Positions 16,602 through 26,483 of a stretch of DNA of 32,168 nt are shown here, in pieces. The notes under the pieces were generated by a model that was given only the letters and a program-made list of their open reading frames with translations, made no database searches and had not been told where the DNA came from. Position numbers and translations under genes: made by a program. Source of the DNA: an uncultured Gammaproteobacteria bacterium (GTDB lineage Bacteria > Pseudomonadota > Gammaproteobacteria > Pseudomonadales > Azotimanducaceae); NCBI GenBank assembly GCA_913428515.1, contig CAJYCI010000006.1:1-32168 (forward strand), given 5' to 3'. Each line of letters opens with the position of its first letter. Within the stretch, counting starts at the first letter, position 1.

Positions 16602-17077
16602 ATCGTCTCATATAGTGCCGGCCCAAAACCTGTCTGTGCGCCTAAACATTTATTTGATCGCAAGAAGTCGCAACCCAAGTCACTTATGCACCGAAACTGT
16701 GAAGACCATGGAAATACGTTACCACTATTTTATTTTTCGAATCCATGGGCACTTTTAGAGACGGGACTCAAGATCAAAAAATGGGAGCCTTCTAAAGCTG
16801 AAGTCCCTGATTGATAAATAGGCCAAGGAACCCCTAAATGATCTGCACAACCCTAGCGAATGTATTTGCCTTTGCGATCTGCAAATCACAAATGATATTT
16901 CCCTAGTCGTTGTCGCACCCATTATGGCGAACGAATATATGACGGCCCTTAGATATTTTCACCGATGCCTGCGTCTAGCTGCAGAATTATGAGCCTAATT
17001 GGTTCTAAACGCATCGGTCTTCATAAAACTCTCTAAATCAAAGACACGCAGTTCAAAATTTCACTTTGCGAAAACAG
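16602..17077. other. gene-free stretch downstream of rpoD, 476 bases
   Basis: All six frames are broken by stops and no RNA gene was recognised. It contains a long imperfect hairpin near the rpoD end (separate entry) and TTTAGA/TCTAAA arms around 16757-16797. It may be debris of the remnant ORF next to it together with the rpoD 3' region. Confidence 0.6.
16961..17018 (-). other. long imperfect hairpin about 60 bases after the rpoD stop
   Basis: Read on the reverse strand, ACCGATGC then GTTTAG pair with CTAGAC and GCATCGGT across a four-base bulge; an inner AATTA/TAATT stem closes a six-base loop. The whole element is 58 bases, with about 19 pairs in three helices. It could protect or end the rpoD transcript. 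No T run follows. Confidence 0.5.
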
Positions 17078-18988
17078 TTAAGTGTTACCTTCTATAAAGC
17101 TTTTTAGCTGCTCTGAGCGTGCAGGATGCCTGAGCTTACGAAGCGCTTTCGCTTCGATTTGCCGAATTCGCTCTCGAGTTACCGAGAATTGACGCCCAAC
17201 TTCTTCTAATGTGTGGTCAGTGTTCATATCAATGCCAAACCGCATCCGCAATACTTTGGCCTCTCTATCAGTTAAAGCGGTGAGAACATCCGTTGTAGTT
17301 TGCTTAAGCCCTTTATCGGATGCGTGGTCTAAAGGAGATTCTGCAGAGGTATCGCTAACCAGATTCCACATAGTAGAGTCATCATCATCTCCTACAGGCG
17401 TTTCTAAAGAAATGGGCTGTTTCGCAACATCTAAAGCCTTAAGAACTTTATCCTCAGGAAGTTCCATCTTTTCAGACAACTCCTCAATAGTAGGGTTACG
17501 GCCCAATTCTTGAACTAATTGTCGAGTAAGTCGATTAAGTTTGTTGACGGTTTCCATCATATGTACAGGGACCCGAATAGTTCGAGCAAGATCTGATATG
17601 GAACGAGTTATTGCTTGTCTTATCCACCATGTAGCGTAGGTCGAAAATTTGAAACCCCTCCTATACTCAAACTTATCTACTGCCTTCATCAGCCCAATAT
17701 TACCTTCTTGAATAAGATCCAAAAAATGTAATCCGCGGTTTGTATACTTCTTGGCTATTGATATAACTAATCTCAGATTTGCTTCAATCATATCTTTCTT
17801 AGCGCTCCGAGTTTTTCCAACGGCTAAAAATAATCTTCTATTTATATCCTTAATTTCTGAGACATCCATAGACGTTCGCTCAACTACTCGTTTAATCATT
17901 TTAGTAGAATGGCGAAGCGAAATTCGAACCGCTGTTAGTTGCTCTCTACAATTCGGGTTATTTTTGATCGCTTTATCTATCCAATTCAAATCTGTTTCAT
18001 TTCCAAGGTAAGCGTTCATAAACGTCTCTTTGGATAATTTCCCCTTCTTGATTGCCAAATTCCTTATGTTTTTTTCTTCAGCCCTTATCTGCAACATATC
18101 ACGCTGAATAAGCTCTAGAAGCGGATCCATAATTGATGGAACCAACTTGAAAAAACTAAAAGTCCCTGAAAGCAAGGAAAGAGCTCTTTTCGCTTTCTCA
18201 GAATCTTTACCGTTCTTCTTAAGAGCTCTTTGGTACGATTCATATAGTTTCTTTAGATGCTTAAACCGAAGGTGACCTAATTCGTGGTCAAGCTTCCCGA
18301 TGTTGTCTCCTTCGGAGGCTTGATAATTCCCAGAAGATTTCGCTTGTGCAACCTTGCTCATATCTGGAATCTCATCCTCTGGATCTAAGAACCCTGCAAT
18401 TGCTGAAGATACGTCTCCTCCTTCCTCTATGATCTCTTGATAGGATGCAAGGACGTACTCAACTGTTCCCGGATAACCAGATATAGTTGACATGGTTTCT
18501 CTTATCCCTTCTTCAATTCTTTTTGCGATCGTTATTTCGCCTTCTCGAGTGAGCAACGGAACTGTACCCATTTCGCGCATATACATTCGAACAGGGTCCA
18601 TCGTTTTGACCGCGCTATCGATGCCCAATACGATAGGCTCTTCTGGGCTCTCTTGAACCTCGTTTTCACCTTTTACACCTGGAGCATCACTCCCTGACTC
18701 CACAACGGAAATCCCCATTTCCTCAAACATGAGCACAATATTTTCAAAGGCTTCGGTCTCCTCTATGCTTTTTGGCAAAGATTCCGTCAATTGCTCATAG
18801 GTCAGATATCCATCCTCTTTTCCCTTCTCTATCAACCTCTTTAATTGGGATTCCTGACTGTCGTCTTCATCTTCATCAAATTTTTTTCCGCCAGCAAGCT
18901 CTGCTAACACATCAAGCTCATGAGCTCGATCTTGAAAGTTATCTTCGTCAATTATTGTGCTGAATTCGCTTTCATCTGAATTATTCAT
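17078..18988 (-). CDS. rpoD: RNA polymerase primary sigma factor (sigma-70)
   Basis: The 636-residue product is the housekeeping sigma factor that directs RNA polymerase to -35/-10 promoters. Region 1.1 (about residues 47-105, [26 protein letters not shown]), region 1.2 ([22 protein letters not shown]), a long non-conserved insert (about 160-370), region 2 ([48 protein letters not shown]), region 3 and region 4 with the -35 helix-turn-helix ([30 protein letters not shown]) are all present. An acidic extension of about 45 residues precedes region 1.1 compared with E. coli. ATG at 18988 is chosen over the tracked TTG because GGGAG lies eight bases upstream. The usual rpsU-dnaG neighbours are absent; cysQ lies upstream instead. 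Confidence 0.98.
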   Translation of the reverse strand: MNNSDESEFSTIIDEDNFQDRAHELDVLAELAGGKKFDEDEDDSQESQLKRLIEKGKEDGYLTYEQLTESLPKSIEETEAFENIVLMFEEMGISVVESGSDAPGVKGENEVQESPEEPIVLGIDSAVKTMDPVRMYMREMGTVPLLTREGEITIAKRIEEGIRETMSTISGYPGTVEYVLASYQEIIEEGGDVSSAIAGFLDPEDEIPDMSKVAQAKSSGNYQASEGDNIGKLDHELGHLRFKHLKKLYESYQRALKKNGKDSEKAKRALSLLSGTFSFFKLVPSIMDPLLELIQRDMLQIRAEEKNIRNLAIKKGKLSKETFMNAYLGNETDLNWIDKAIKNNPNCREQLTAVRISLRHSTKMIKRVVERTSMDVSEIKDINRRLFLAVGKTRSAKKDMIEANLRLVISIAKKYTNRGLHFLDLIQEGNIGLMKAVDKFEYRRGFKFSTYATWWIRQAITRSISDLARTIRVPVHMMETVNKLNRLTRQLVQELGRNPTIEELSEKMELPEDKVLKALDVAKQPISLETPVGDDDDSTMWNLVSDTSAESPLDHASDKGLKQTTTDVLTALTDREAKVLRMRFGIDMNTDHTLEEVGRQFSVTRERIRQIEAKALRKLRHPARSEQLKSFIEGNT

Positions 18989-19151
18989 AGTGCTCACTCC
19001 CAAAAAATGATGAAATGTAAGGTCCGGCCGCCGGTAAAAAAAAGTCGATTATCTGACTTACCTTCCGAATACTTAGTTTTCTAAAGTTCTTCGCGCAAAA
19101 AAAGGGGCTTAGTCGAAAAATACACGATAGAGTCGAAAGAAATCACCACCT

Positions 19152-19181
19152 AAAATACTTCATTCCTAGGGTTTAATTCAA
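19152..19181 (-). promoter_or_regulatory. candidate sigma-70 promoter for rpoD
   Basis: On the reverse strand TTGAAT, an 18-base spacer and TATTTT match the -35 and -10 consensus at four of six positions each. Transcription would begin about 160 bases before the rpoD start codon. Matches of this quality occur by chance in AT-rich DNA. Confidence 0.3.
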
Positions 19182-19242
19182 GATCTGACCCTCTATTTTT
19201 TAAAAAAAAGTTGCCTTAGACCGACTTTAAACTTTTTCGAAT

Positions 19243-19276
19243 ATTTAATGACTCGCTAACGAGTCCAATGTTAAAT
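19243..19276. other. hairpin in the cysQ-rpoD spacer
   Basis: ATTTAA, then GACTCG-CTAA-CGAGTC, then TTAAAT: a perfect six-base-pair stem with a four-base loop inside a second six-base-pair outer stem. It may be the end of the cysQ transcript or part of the rpoD control region. Confidence 0.45.
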
Positions 19277-19395
19277 GGAAACTCTGTTTCGTCTGGACCT
19301 ACAGTTTTTTTTAAAGGTTTTGTCCATAGTACTCAAAGAAATCTCCATTATTCGATCTTTCCTTTACAAAAAACTATATGTATATTGATTCCCTC

Positions 19396-19464
19396 TCTAG
19401 CGAAAGCTGTACGCTCATACAGTGTTCTCCTCGGCAGGATGAAGACAAACGCAGCTTCGCTAGA
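19396..19464. other. large inverted repeat directly after cysQ
   Basis: TCTAGCGAAAGCTG (19396-19409) and CAGCTTCGCTAGA (19452-19464) pair over 13 positions with one bulged A, enclosing 42 bases. The outer arm starts 11 bases past the cysQ stop codon. A competing smaller stem, CTGTA-CGCTCA-TACAG, overlaps the left arm, so two exclusive folds are possible. No T run follows on the reverse strand. Confidence 0.5.
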
Positions 19465-19475
19465 TGAGACCAAGT

Positions 19476-20321
19476 TTACCCGTCATCATGATCGAAGAGA
19501 TTTGGAAAGAGTCTCCTCCAATCAACACTTAGATCGCCTACGACGACAAAGTTGGGGTTCAGATAGCTTTCTTTTGTGTTGTATCGTAAAGTCTTTAGGT
19601 TCATATCAAGAACATCCCCACCGGCCGCTTTGACAATTGCGTGTGAAGCCGCAGTATCCCATTCACAAGTGGGAGCTAAACGGGGATAAAAATCTGCTTT
19701 ACCCTCTGCAAGCAAACATAACTTAATAGAACTTCCAATGTTAATAACATTAGCACTAGGAAAAAGATGCTCGGCTTGTTTTAAACATTTTTCAAGTTGC
19801 TGCTGGCCATGACGTCTGCTTGCCACAATTTTTATTGGTAGATCCATAGACAGATTTTTAGTGGAAAGCTGTTTTTTTACACCAGAAAAATCCAAGAAGC
19901 TTTTACACGATCTAATGTCTCCATAATAAAGTTTTCTATCTACAGGAACGTAAACAACACCTGCTACAGCCTCGATTCCATCTATCAGAGCGATGTTAAT
20001 AGTGAATTCGCCATTCCTGTTTATAAACTCTTTGGTTCCATCGAGAGGATCAACTAAAAAGAAGGTTGTCCAATCTTTTCGCTCCTCAAAAGTTATATTC
20101 TCAGATTCTTCAGATAGGATAGGAAAGTCTGGAAAGTCAGACTTTAGCTTTTCATATATAATTTTGTGTGCGTCTTTGTCGGCAGCGGTTAAAGGAGAAT
20201 TGTCAGACTTTATCTCAACTTCGAAATTATCATCTCGGTAAATTTTTAGTACTGCTTCGCCAGCAGCTATGGCCGCCGCTATCATCGAATCTAGTAGCTT
20301 AGGAATTTGAGAAGAATCCAC
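19476..20321 (-). CDS. cysQ: 3'(2'),5'-bisphosphate nucleotidase CysQ
   Basis: CysQ removes the 3'-phosphate from 3'-phosphoadenosine 5'-phosphate, a by-product of sulfate assimilation and of acyl-carrier-protein charging, and also acts on related inositol phosphates. The 281-residue protein shows the lithium-sensitive phosphatase metal motifs: DNSPLTAADKDAH, LSEESE, LVDPLDGTKEFINRNGEFTINIALI (DPLDGT core) and CEWDTAASHAIVKAAGG (WDTAA core). The tracked start is GTG at 20321; ATG at 20285 (MIAAAIAAGEAVL) would still give a complete domain, and neither has a good ribosome site. It is divergent from hslR over about 116 bases. It lies upstream of rpoD on the same strand but separated by nearly 500 bases. 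Confidence 0.93.
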   Translation of the reverse strand: MDSSQIPKLLDSMIAAAIAAGEAVLKIYRDDNFEVEIKSDNSPLTAADKDAHKIIYEKLKSDFPDFPILSEESENITFEERKDWTTFFLVDPLDGTKEFINRNGEFTINIALIDGIEAVAGVVYVPVDRKLYYGDIRSCKSFLDFSGVKKQLSTKNLSMDLPIKIVASRRHGQQQLEKCLKQAEHLFPSANVINIGSSIKLCLLAEGKADFYPRLAPTCEWDTAASHAIVKAAGGDVLDMNLKTLRYNTKESYLNPNFVVVGDLSVDWRRLFPNLFDHDDG

Positions 20322-20437
20322 GACTAGAAAGGAAGATCAGAAGGCTGGATAAAAATTATGATAATATTTGACCTGTTAAAAATCACTGTTTGGCTGTAAA
20401 AAAGAAAATCGTCATATAAGAGTAACTGGGATAGCTC

Positions 20438-20827
20438 TTGGAGGAAAGACCAAAGATGGAGGTACGTTTAGACAAATGGCTTTGGGCTGCCCGCTTCTTC
20501 AGAACTAGACAAAAGGCTATCGAAGCATTAAAGGGGGGGAAGGTGCATGTCAACGGCCAACGATCTAAACCAAGCAAAACAGTATTTATTAAAGATCAAA
20601 TAGAGTTATCATTCGGAAGTTATCAAAAGATAGTAGTTATTAAGCAGATCTCGAACGAACGAAAAGGGGCTAAAATAGCCTGCGAGCTGTTTGAGGAAAC
20701 GCAAGACAGCATAAAGACCCGCGAAGAAGCCAGGAAACTTGGAGAGTTTAATCGACTGAGTGTATCTTTAGTTCGGCCGTCGAAAAAGCAGCGTAGGCAA
20801 ATAAAACGTTTTAAACAAGCTCACTAA
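20438..20827 (+). CDS. hslR: heat-shock protein 15, S4-domain ribosome-associated factor
   Basis: Hsp15 binds the free 50S subunit carrying a stalled nascent chain and helps recycle it. The 129-residue product has the S4 RNA-binding domain VRLDKWLWAARFFRTRQKAIEALKGGKVHVNGQRSKPSK and a highly basic tail (SKKQRRQIKRFKQAH). The TTG start at 20438 gives MEERPKMEVRLDKW, which aligns position for position with the E. coli N-terminus MKEKPAVEVRLDKW, so it is preferred; ATG at 20456 with GGAGG eleven bases upstream is the alternative and gives 123 residues. It heads a forward run with gshA (16 bases apart), acpH and dsbB. TATAAG at about 20415 may be its -10, but the nearest -35-like TTGGCT is 19 bases away. 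Confidence 0.93.
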   Translation: MEERPKMEVRLDKWLWAARFFRTRQKAIEALKGGKVHVNGQRSKPSKTVFIKDQIELSFGSYQKIVVIKQISNERKGAKIACELFEETQDSIKTREEARKLGEFNRLSVSLVRPSKKQRRQIKRFKQAH

Positions 20828-20843
20828 GATTAAATTTACCTCT

Positions 20844-22403
20844 ATGAAAAAGTTAACCGATTTAATCCTGGGCTCAAATGAGAACGCTGATTTAAAAAAC
20901 TTATTTTCTTTTAACAGAGGAATAGAACGAGAAACCCTTCGCGTGACTAAAAATGGACGGCTCTCAGAGCAGCCTGCACCTAAAGAACTTGGGAATATTT
21001 TAACTCATCCGTTTATCACAGCTGATTTTGCCGAAGCCCAGCCAGAATTAATCACCTCAGTCCATAGTTCTCCGAAACGGGTTTTAAATGAACTAGAAAA
21101 AATCCACGCGTTCGCGGCAAGAAATTTATCAAATGAACTAATGTGGTCCGCAAGCATGCCCTGTGAACTTCCACCAAAATCAAGAATAAAAATTGCCGAT
21201 TTTGGAAAAACAAATTTAGGAAGATTAAAAGGTTTATACCGTTCTGGTCTTGCTGAAAGGTACGGTAAAGAAATGCAGACGATTTGTGCGATTCATTACA
21301 ATTTTTCTTTTAACCAGTATTTTTGGGAATGGCTTAAGCATAAAGAGAATTCTAAGAGCTCGATGACTCAATTCAAATCGAGGAGATATTTTGACTTGAT
21401 GCGAAATTTTCGCAGATACTCCTGGCTCCTAACTTATTTATTCGGAGCGTCTCCAGCGACCTGCGCATCCTTCATTGGGAGCAAAAATCACGAACAACTA
21501 GAATTTCATGACGATGAAACAATGTATTCGCCATACTCGACTTCTCTCCGATCGGCAGACATAGGTTATCAAAGCAATGTTCAATCTAAATATGTCAGAG
21601 TTTCTTATAACGGGCTTACAGAATATGTTTCTTCATTAAAAGCGGCGATTCAAAAAAAGTTTAAGAGCTACGAAAGATTTTCAAAGAAGGAATCTCAAAT
21701 CAGTTCGAACCTTTTGCAAAGCGAAGCTGAGTTTTACACCACAATAAGAGCCAAGCGAAAGATAGAGGAGGATGAAAATTTTGTTTTATCTCTGTCACAA
21801 AAAGGAGTCGAATATGTTGAGCTCCGTCTTTTAGACTTAAACCCATTCACGCCCTTAGGAATCAGTGAAGATCAAATCAGATTTCTAGATGTTTTCCTTT
21901 TATTTTGTTTGCTAACTGAAAGCCCCAAAGACGACGAAAAAAGGTTAGAAAGCAATGCTTTTAATTATAATGCAGTGATCTTTAATGGAAGGGATAAAAG
22001 CGTAATTCTAAGAAATGGAATAAAAGAAACTTCTTTAAAAACCTGGGCAAGCGAAATCCTGGGACAGCTCCTAGAATTGGCAAAATTTTTAGACGCAATA
22101 GAAAAATCAAAAAAAAACTATCAAAGCTTAAAAAATATGTCAGGACTCATCGATGATCCCGAGCTAACCCCTAGCGGCAAAATGCTCAACGAAATGAACG
22201 AAAAAAAACTGAGTTTTCTTGAGTTCGGTATTCGAAGATCAAAGAAAAATCACCAGCATTATCTTGATTTAGACCTGAGTCTAGATGAGTTGAAGTTTTT
22301 TGAAAATATCAGCAGCGAAAGCCAAAAGGTGGCAAAGAAACCAGATAGGGATAAAGACTTTACCGTTTACATGAAAAACTACTTAGAAAGTTATAAGTAT
22401 TAA
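20844..22403 (+). CDS. gshA: glutamate-cysteine ligase
   Basis: GshA joins L-glutamate and L-cysteine with ATP, the first and rate-limiting step of glutathione synthesis. The 519-residue product is almost the same length as the E. coli enzyme and shares its blocks: FNRGIERETLRVTKNGRLS, THPFITADFAEAQPELIT, RNLSNELMWSASMPCELP, GLYRSGLAERYGKEMQTICAIHYNFSF, YLFGASPATCASF, YSPYSTSLRSADIGYQS, GVEYVELRLLDLNPFTPLGISEDQIRFLDVF and DDPELTPSGKML. The ribosome site is weak (TTACCTCT before ATG). It sits between hslR and acpH with gaps of 16 and 13 bases, so is probably cotranscribed. Codons are AT-rich, like its neighbours. Confidence 0.97.
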   Translation: MKKLTDLILGSNENADLKNLFSFNRGIERETLRVTKNGRLSEQPAPKELGNILTHPFITADFAEAQPELITSVHSSPKRVLNELEKIHAFAARNLSNELMWSASMPCELPPKSRIKIADFGKTNLGRLKGLYRSGLAERYGKEMQTICAIHYNFSFNQYFWEWLKHKENSKSSMTQFKSRRYFDLMRNFRRYSWLLTYLFGASPATCASFIGSKNHEQLEFHDDETMYSPYSTSLRSADIGYQSNVQSKYVRVSYNGLTEYVSSLKAAIQKKFKSYERFSKKESQISSNLLQSEAEFYTTIRAKRKIEEDENFVLSLSQKGVEYVELRLLDLNPFTPLGISEDQIRFLDVFLLFCLLTESPKDDEKRLESNAFNYNAVIFNGRDKSVILRNGIKETSLKTWASEILGQLLELAKFLDAIEKSKKNYQSLKNMSGLIDDPELTPSGKMLNEMNEKKLSFLEFGIRRSKKNHQHYLDLDLSLDELKFFENISSESQKVAKKPDRDKDFTVYMKNYLESYKY

Positions 22404-22416
22404 AGCATTTAACAAA

Positions 22417-23018
22417 TTGAATTTTTTAGCCCACTTTGCATTATCAAACGAAAGTCAAAACCTTACTATTGGTAGCTTTTTAGGAGACTTTGTAAAAGGA
22501 AATATCTTCGGTCAATATAATGAAGAAATTGAATTAGGAATAAAGCTTCATAGGGCTATTGACGCATATACCGATCACCATTCATTAACCAAACTAAGTA
22601 AGGATAGATTTGGACCCAGATTCAGAAGGATCGGGGGGATTATGACTGATATCGCCTATGACCACCTCCTAGCTTTGTCATGGGACAGATTTTACGACGA
22701 ACCAATAGATGTTTTCTCCAGAAGAGTTTTAGAGGACGTCCTGGCTTTTAAGGGCCTACCCGAGAAAACAGAAAATTTAGCTAAAATAATGCTTAGAAAA
22801 AATTCTTTAGGAAACTATAAGAAAGAGGGATTTCTCGTGGACGCTAGTTTGAATATTCATAAACGACTTAGTATGAGAACTCCGATGCTCGAAGCACCGA
22901 GAATAATTATAAAAATGAAAAAAGAACTTAACCGCGATTTTGAATTATTTTATCCTCAATTAATGAATTTCGCGTCGAACTGGCTAAAAACAACTAACAA
23001 GAAGGAAATAACCGAAGA

Positions 23019-23028
<10 letters not shown>
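22417..23028 (+). CDS. acpH: acyl carrier protein phosphodiesterase
   Basis: AcpH hydrolyses the 4'-phosphopantetheine group from acyl carrier protein, returning it to the apo form. The 203-residue product matches the family in MNFLAHFALS, GSFLGDFVKGN, LGIKLHRAIDAYTDHH, MTDIAYDHLLALSWDRF and the C-terminal FYPQLMNFASNWL. The Asp/His residues of these blocks are the HD-like metal ligands. The start is a TTG, 13 bases after the gshA stop, and the end overlaps dsbB by ten bases, implying translational coupling. CysQ nearby handles 3',5'-ADP, the by-product of the opposing ACP-loading reaction. Confidence 0.9.
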
Positions 23029-24603
<1,575 letters not shown>

Positions 24604-24635
24604 CCAGTAAAGCTATCTTTTTAACGGAAATTATA

Positions 24636-24664
24636 TTGTTTATTTCTTTTTCTCGGCTTAGGAT
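24636..24664 (+). promoter_or_regulatory. candidate promoter for trxA
   Basis: TTGTTT, a 17-base spacer and TAGGAT (four of six matches to the -10 consensus) precede the trxA start by about 30 bases. The -35 match is weak. Confidence 0.35.
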
Positions 24665-24693
24665 ACGCTTTAAAAGTTAAACTAGGAAAAACA

Positions 24694-25017
24694 ATGTCTG
24701 AAATACAACACGTGTCTGATGATTCTTTTGAAGAAGAAGTGTTGAGTTCTAAAACGCCGGTTCTTGTTGATTACTGGGCCGAGTGGTGTGGGCCATGTAA
24801 GGTTATAGCACCTGTGTTAGAAGAGATCGCAAAAGAGTATGACGGGAAGATGAAAGTATGCAAATTAGACATTGATGCCAATGAGACTACCCCACCGAAA
24901 TATGGGATAAGAGGAATACCAACTCTAATGCTTTTTAAAGATGGAAACGTCGAAGCCACCAAGGTCGGAGCACTATCAAAATCTCAGTTGACTGAGTTTC
25001 TAGACAGCAACATTTAA
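24694..25017 (+). CDS. trxA: thioredoxin 1
   Basis: A 107-residue thioredoxin that reduces cytoplasmic protein disulfides using electrons from thioredoxin reductase. The active site is WAEWCGPCK with Cys32 and Cys35, numbered as in E. coli; the buried Asp of VLVDYWAEW, the cis-proline loop [11 protein letters not shown] and the terminal helix [11 protein letters not shown] are all present. AGGA is seven bases before the ATG. Its place just before rho is the conserved gammaproteobacterial arrangement; a 204-base leader separates the two. Confidence 0.97.
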   Translation: MSEIQHVSDDSFEEEVLSSKTPVLVDYWAEWCGPCKVIAPVLEEIAKEYDGKMKVCKLDIDANETTPPKYGIRGIPTLMLFKDGNVEATKVGALSKSQLTEFLDSNI

Positions 25018-25070
25018 AACTCAATAAAGATAACCAAAAACTTTGGAAGCGCTTCATTTAAATAAAAGGG

Positions 25071-25096
25071 TTGACAACAGAAAATAAAAGTATAAC
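25071..25096 (+). promoter_or_regulatory. possible rho promoter, short spacer
   Basis: A perfect TTGACA and TATAAC (five of six) sit 14 bases apart, three less than the usual 17, about 125 bases before rho. The hexamers are good and the spacing poor, so either a different -10 is used or activation is needed. Confidence 0.35.
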
Positions 25097-25098
25097 TT

Positions 25099-25136
25099 AA
25101 GGAGAGTCATAAAAAATGAGAAAGCGTTACCTCCTT
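25099..25136 (+). promoter_or_regulatory. ribosome site and complementary sequence in the rho leader
   Basis: AAGGAG (25099-25104) is complementary to CTCCTT (25131-25136), which lies within the putative leader peptide codons. Pairing would hide the leader's ribosome site; translation would open it. This is a plausible attenuation-type switch upstream of rho, inferred only from sequence. Confidence 0.35.
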
Positions 25137-25142
25137 CCCTAA
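25116..25142 (+). CDS. putative rho leader peptide, 8 codons
   Basis: ATG to TAA encodes MRKRYLLP, preceded by AAGGAG eleven bases upstream and ending 79 bases before rho. E. coli rho also has a leader ORF (rhoL) and an autoregulated leader, but the E. coli peptide is longer (33 residues) and unrelated in sequence. With only eight codons, chance cannot be excluded; the good ribosome site is the main support. Confidence 0.35.
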   Translation: MRKRYLLP

Positions 25143-25221
25143 GAAATAACTTCGAATAACTCGCAGAAAAAAAATCAAATCTACCTAAATTAAAACTTCA
25201 CTATCTCTGAAAAGGGAATCT

Positions 25222-26481
25222 ATGAATCTGACTGACCTTAAAACGAAACCAATACCTGAATTATTAGAAATCGCTCATGAAATGGGGATGGACAATCTCG
25301 GCAGGTCTAGAAAACAAGAAATAATAGCCAATGTACTCCGTAAGCACGCTAAATCGGGCGAACCAATATACGGAGATGGAACACTTGAAATTCTGCAAGA
25401 TGGGTTCGGGTTTCTTAGATCACCAGATAGCTCTTATTTAGCCGGCCCCGATGATATTTATGTATCACCAAGCCAAATTAGAAGATTTAATTTGAGAACC
25501 GGCGACTCAGTATCAGGGAAAATAAGACCTCCAAAAGACAGCGAACGATATTTCGCGCTGTTAAAGGTCGATAAAATCAACTTCAACGATCCATCTGATA
25601 GCAAAAATAAAATACTATTTGAAAATCTCACGCCTCTTTTCCCTGATGAACCCCTTGCTTTAGAAGCCGGGAACGGAAGCACCGAGGACCTGACTGCCAG
25701 AATAATAGATCTAACAGCGCCGATAGGTAAGGGACAAAGGGCTTTGATAGTCTCTCCTCCAAAAGCGGGTAAAACTCTCATTCTGCAGAACGTAGCGCAA
25801 TCCATAATGCGTAATAACCCTGAGTGCCACCTAATTGTTCTTCTCATAGATGAAAGACCAGAAGAAGTTACAGAAATGCAACGATCAGTCCGCGGTGAGG
25901 TCGTGGCAAGCACGTTTGATGAACCTCCCTCTCGTCATGTTCAAGTAGCCGATATGGTGATAGAGAAAGCCAAAAGGTTGGTAGAGAAGAAGACCAATGT
26001 AATAATCCTATTGGATTCAATAACTCGATTAGCGAGGGCTTATAATACTGTTATACCTGCCTCGGGAAAGGTTTTAACCGGAGGCGTAGATGCGCATGCA
26101 CTGGAGAGGCCAAAGAGATTCTTCGGTGCAGCTAGAAATATCGAAGAAGGAGGAAGTCTCTCAATAATCGCTACATGCCTAATAGATACAGGCTCAAAAA
26201 TGGACGAGGTTATTTATGAAGAGTTCAAAGGCACTGGGAATCTGGAACTGCATCTAGAGAGAAAAATCGCTGAAAAAAGAGTTTACCCTGCTATCAATAT
26301 AAGACGATCCGGCACGAGGAGAGAGGATCTTCTTATGTCAGAAGAAGAACTTCAAAAGGTCTGGATTTTAAGAAAGATCTTACACGAAATGGATGATCTC
26401 ACAGCGATTGAATTTTTACTCGAAAGAATGAAAAAAACAAAAAGTAACGAGGAGTTTTTTGCTTCTATGAAACGAAAGTAG
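25222..26481 (+). CDS. rho: transcription termination factor Rho
   Basis: Rho is a hexameric RNA-dependent ATPase that ends transcription at C-rich untranslated sites. At 419 residues it is the same length as E. coli Rho. The N-terminal helix bundle ([35 protein letters not shown]), the RNA-binding cold-shock domain ([45 protein letters not shown]), Walker A (SPPKAGKT, residues 178-185), Walker B ([17 protein letters not shown]) and the Q- and R-loops ([37 protein letters not shown]) are complete. AAGGG lies before the ATG. It follows trxA and overlaps the start of fre, as in related bacteria. Confidence 0.98.
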   Translation: MNLTDLKTKPIPELLEIAHEMGMDNLGRSRKQEIIANVLRKHAKSGEPIYGDGTLEILQDGFGFLRSPDSSYLAGPDDIYVSPSQIRRFNLRTGDSVSGKIRPPKDSERYFALLKVDKINFNDPSDSKNKILFENLTPLFPDEPLALEAGNGSTEDLTARIIDLTAPIGKGQRALIVSPPKAGKTLILQNVAQSIMRNNPECHLIVLLIDERPEEVTEMQRSVRGEVVASTFDEPPSRHVQVADMVIEKAKRLVEKKTNVIILLDSITRLARAYNTVIPASGKVLTGGVDAHALERPKRFFGAARNIEEGGSLSIIATCLIDTGSKMDEVIYEEFKGTGNLELHLERKIAEKRVYPAINIRRSGTRREDLLMSEEELQKVWILRKILHEMDDLTAIEFLLERMKKTKSNEEFFASMKRK

Positions 26482-26483
26482 TG

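Larger units (their letters stand above)
18989..19475. other. rpoD upstream region and cysQ 3' region, 487 bases
   Basis: The tracked 121-codon forward ORF at 19268 has no family features and is rejected. The stretch should carry the rpoD promoter and a long 5' leader. It holds a candidate promoter (19152-19181), three AGTCGA copies (19043, 19111, 19131; the last two extended to AGTCGAAA and exactly 20 bases apart), a GC-rich CCGG-CCG-CCGG patch at 19024-19034 about 40 bases before the rpoD start, and two hairpins listed separately. Confidence 0.6.

Noticed and set aside
16720-16760. TTCGAATCC resembling a tRNA T-loop
   Set aside because: No acceptor, D or anticodon stems can be formed around it.
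19268-19633. Forward 121-codon ORF in the cysQ-rpoD spacer, overlapping the cysQ end
   Set aside because: Nearly half of it is antisense to cysQ, the rest crosses hairpins, no family features, and no ribosome site before its start.
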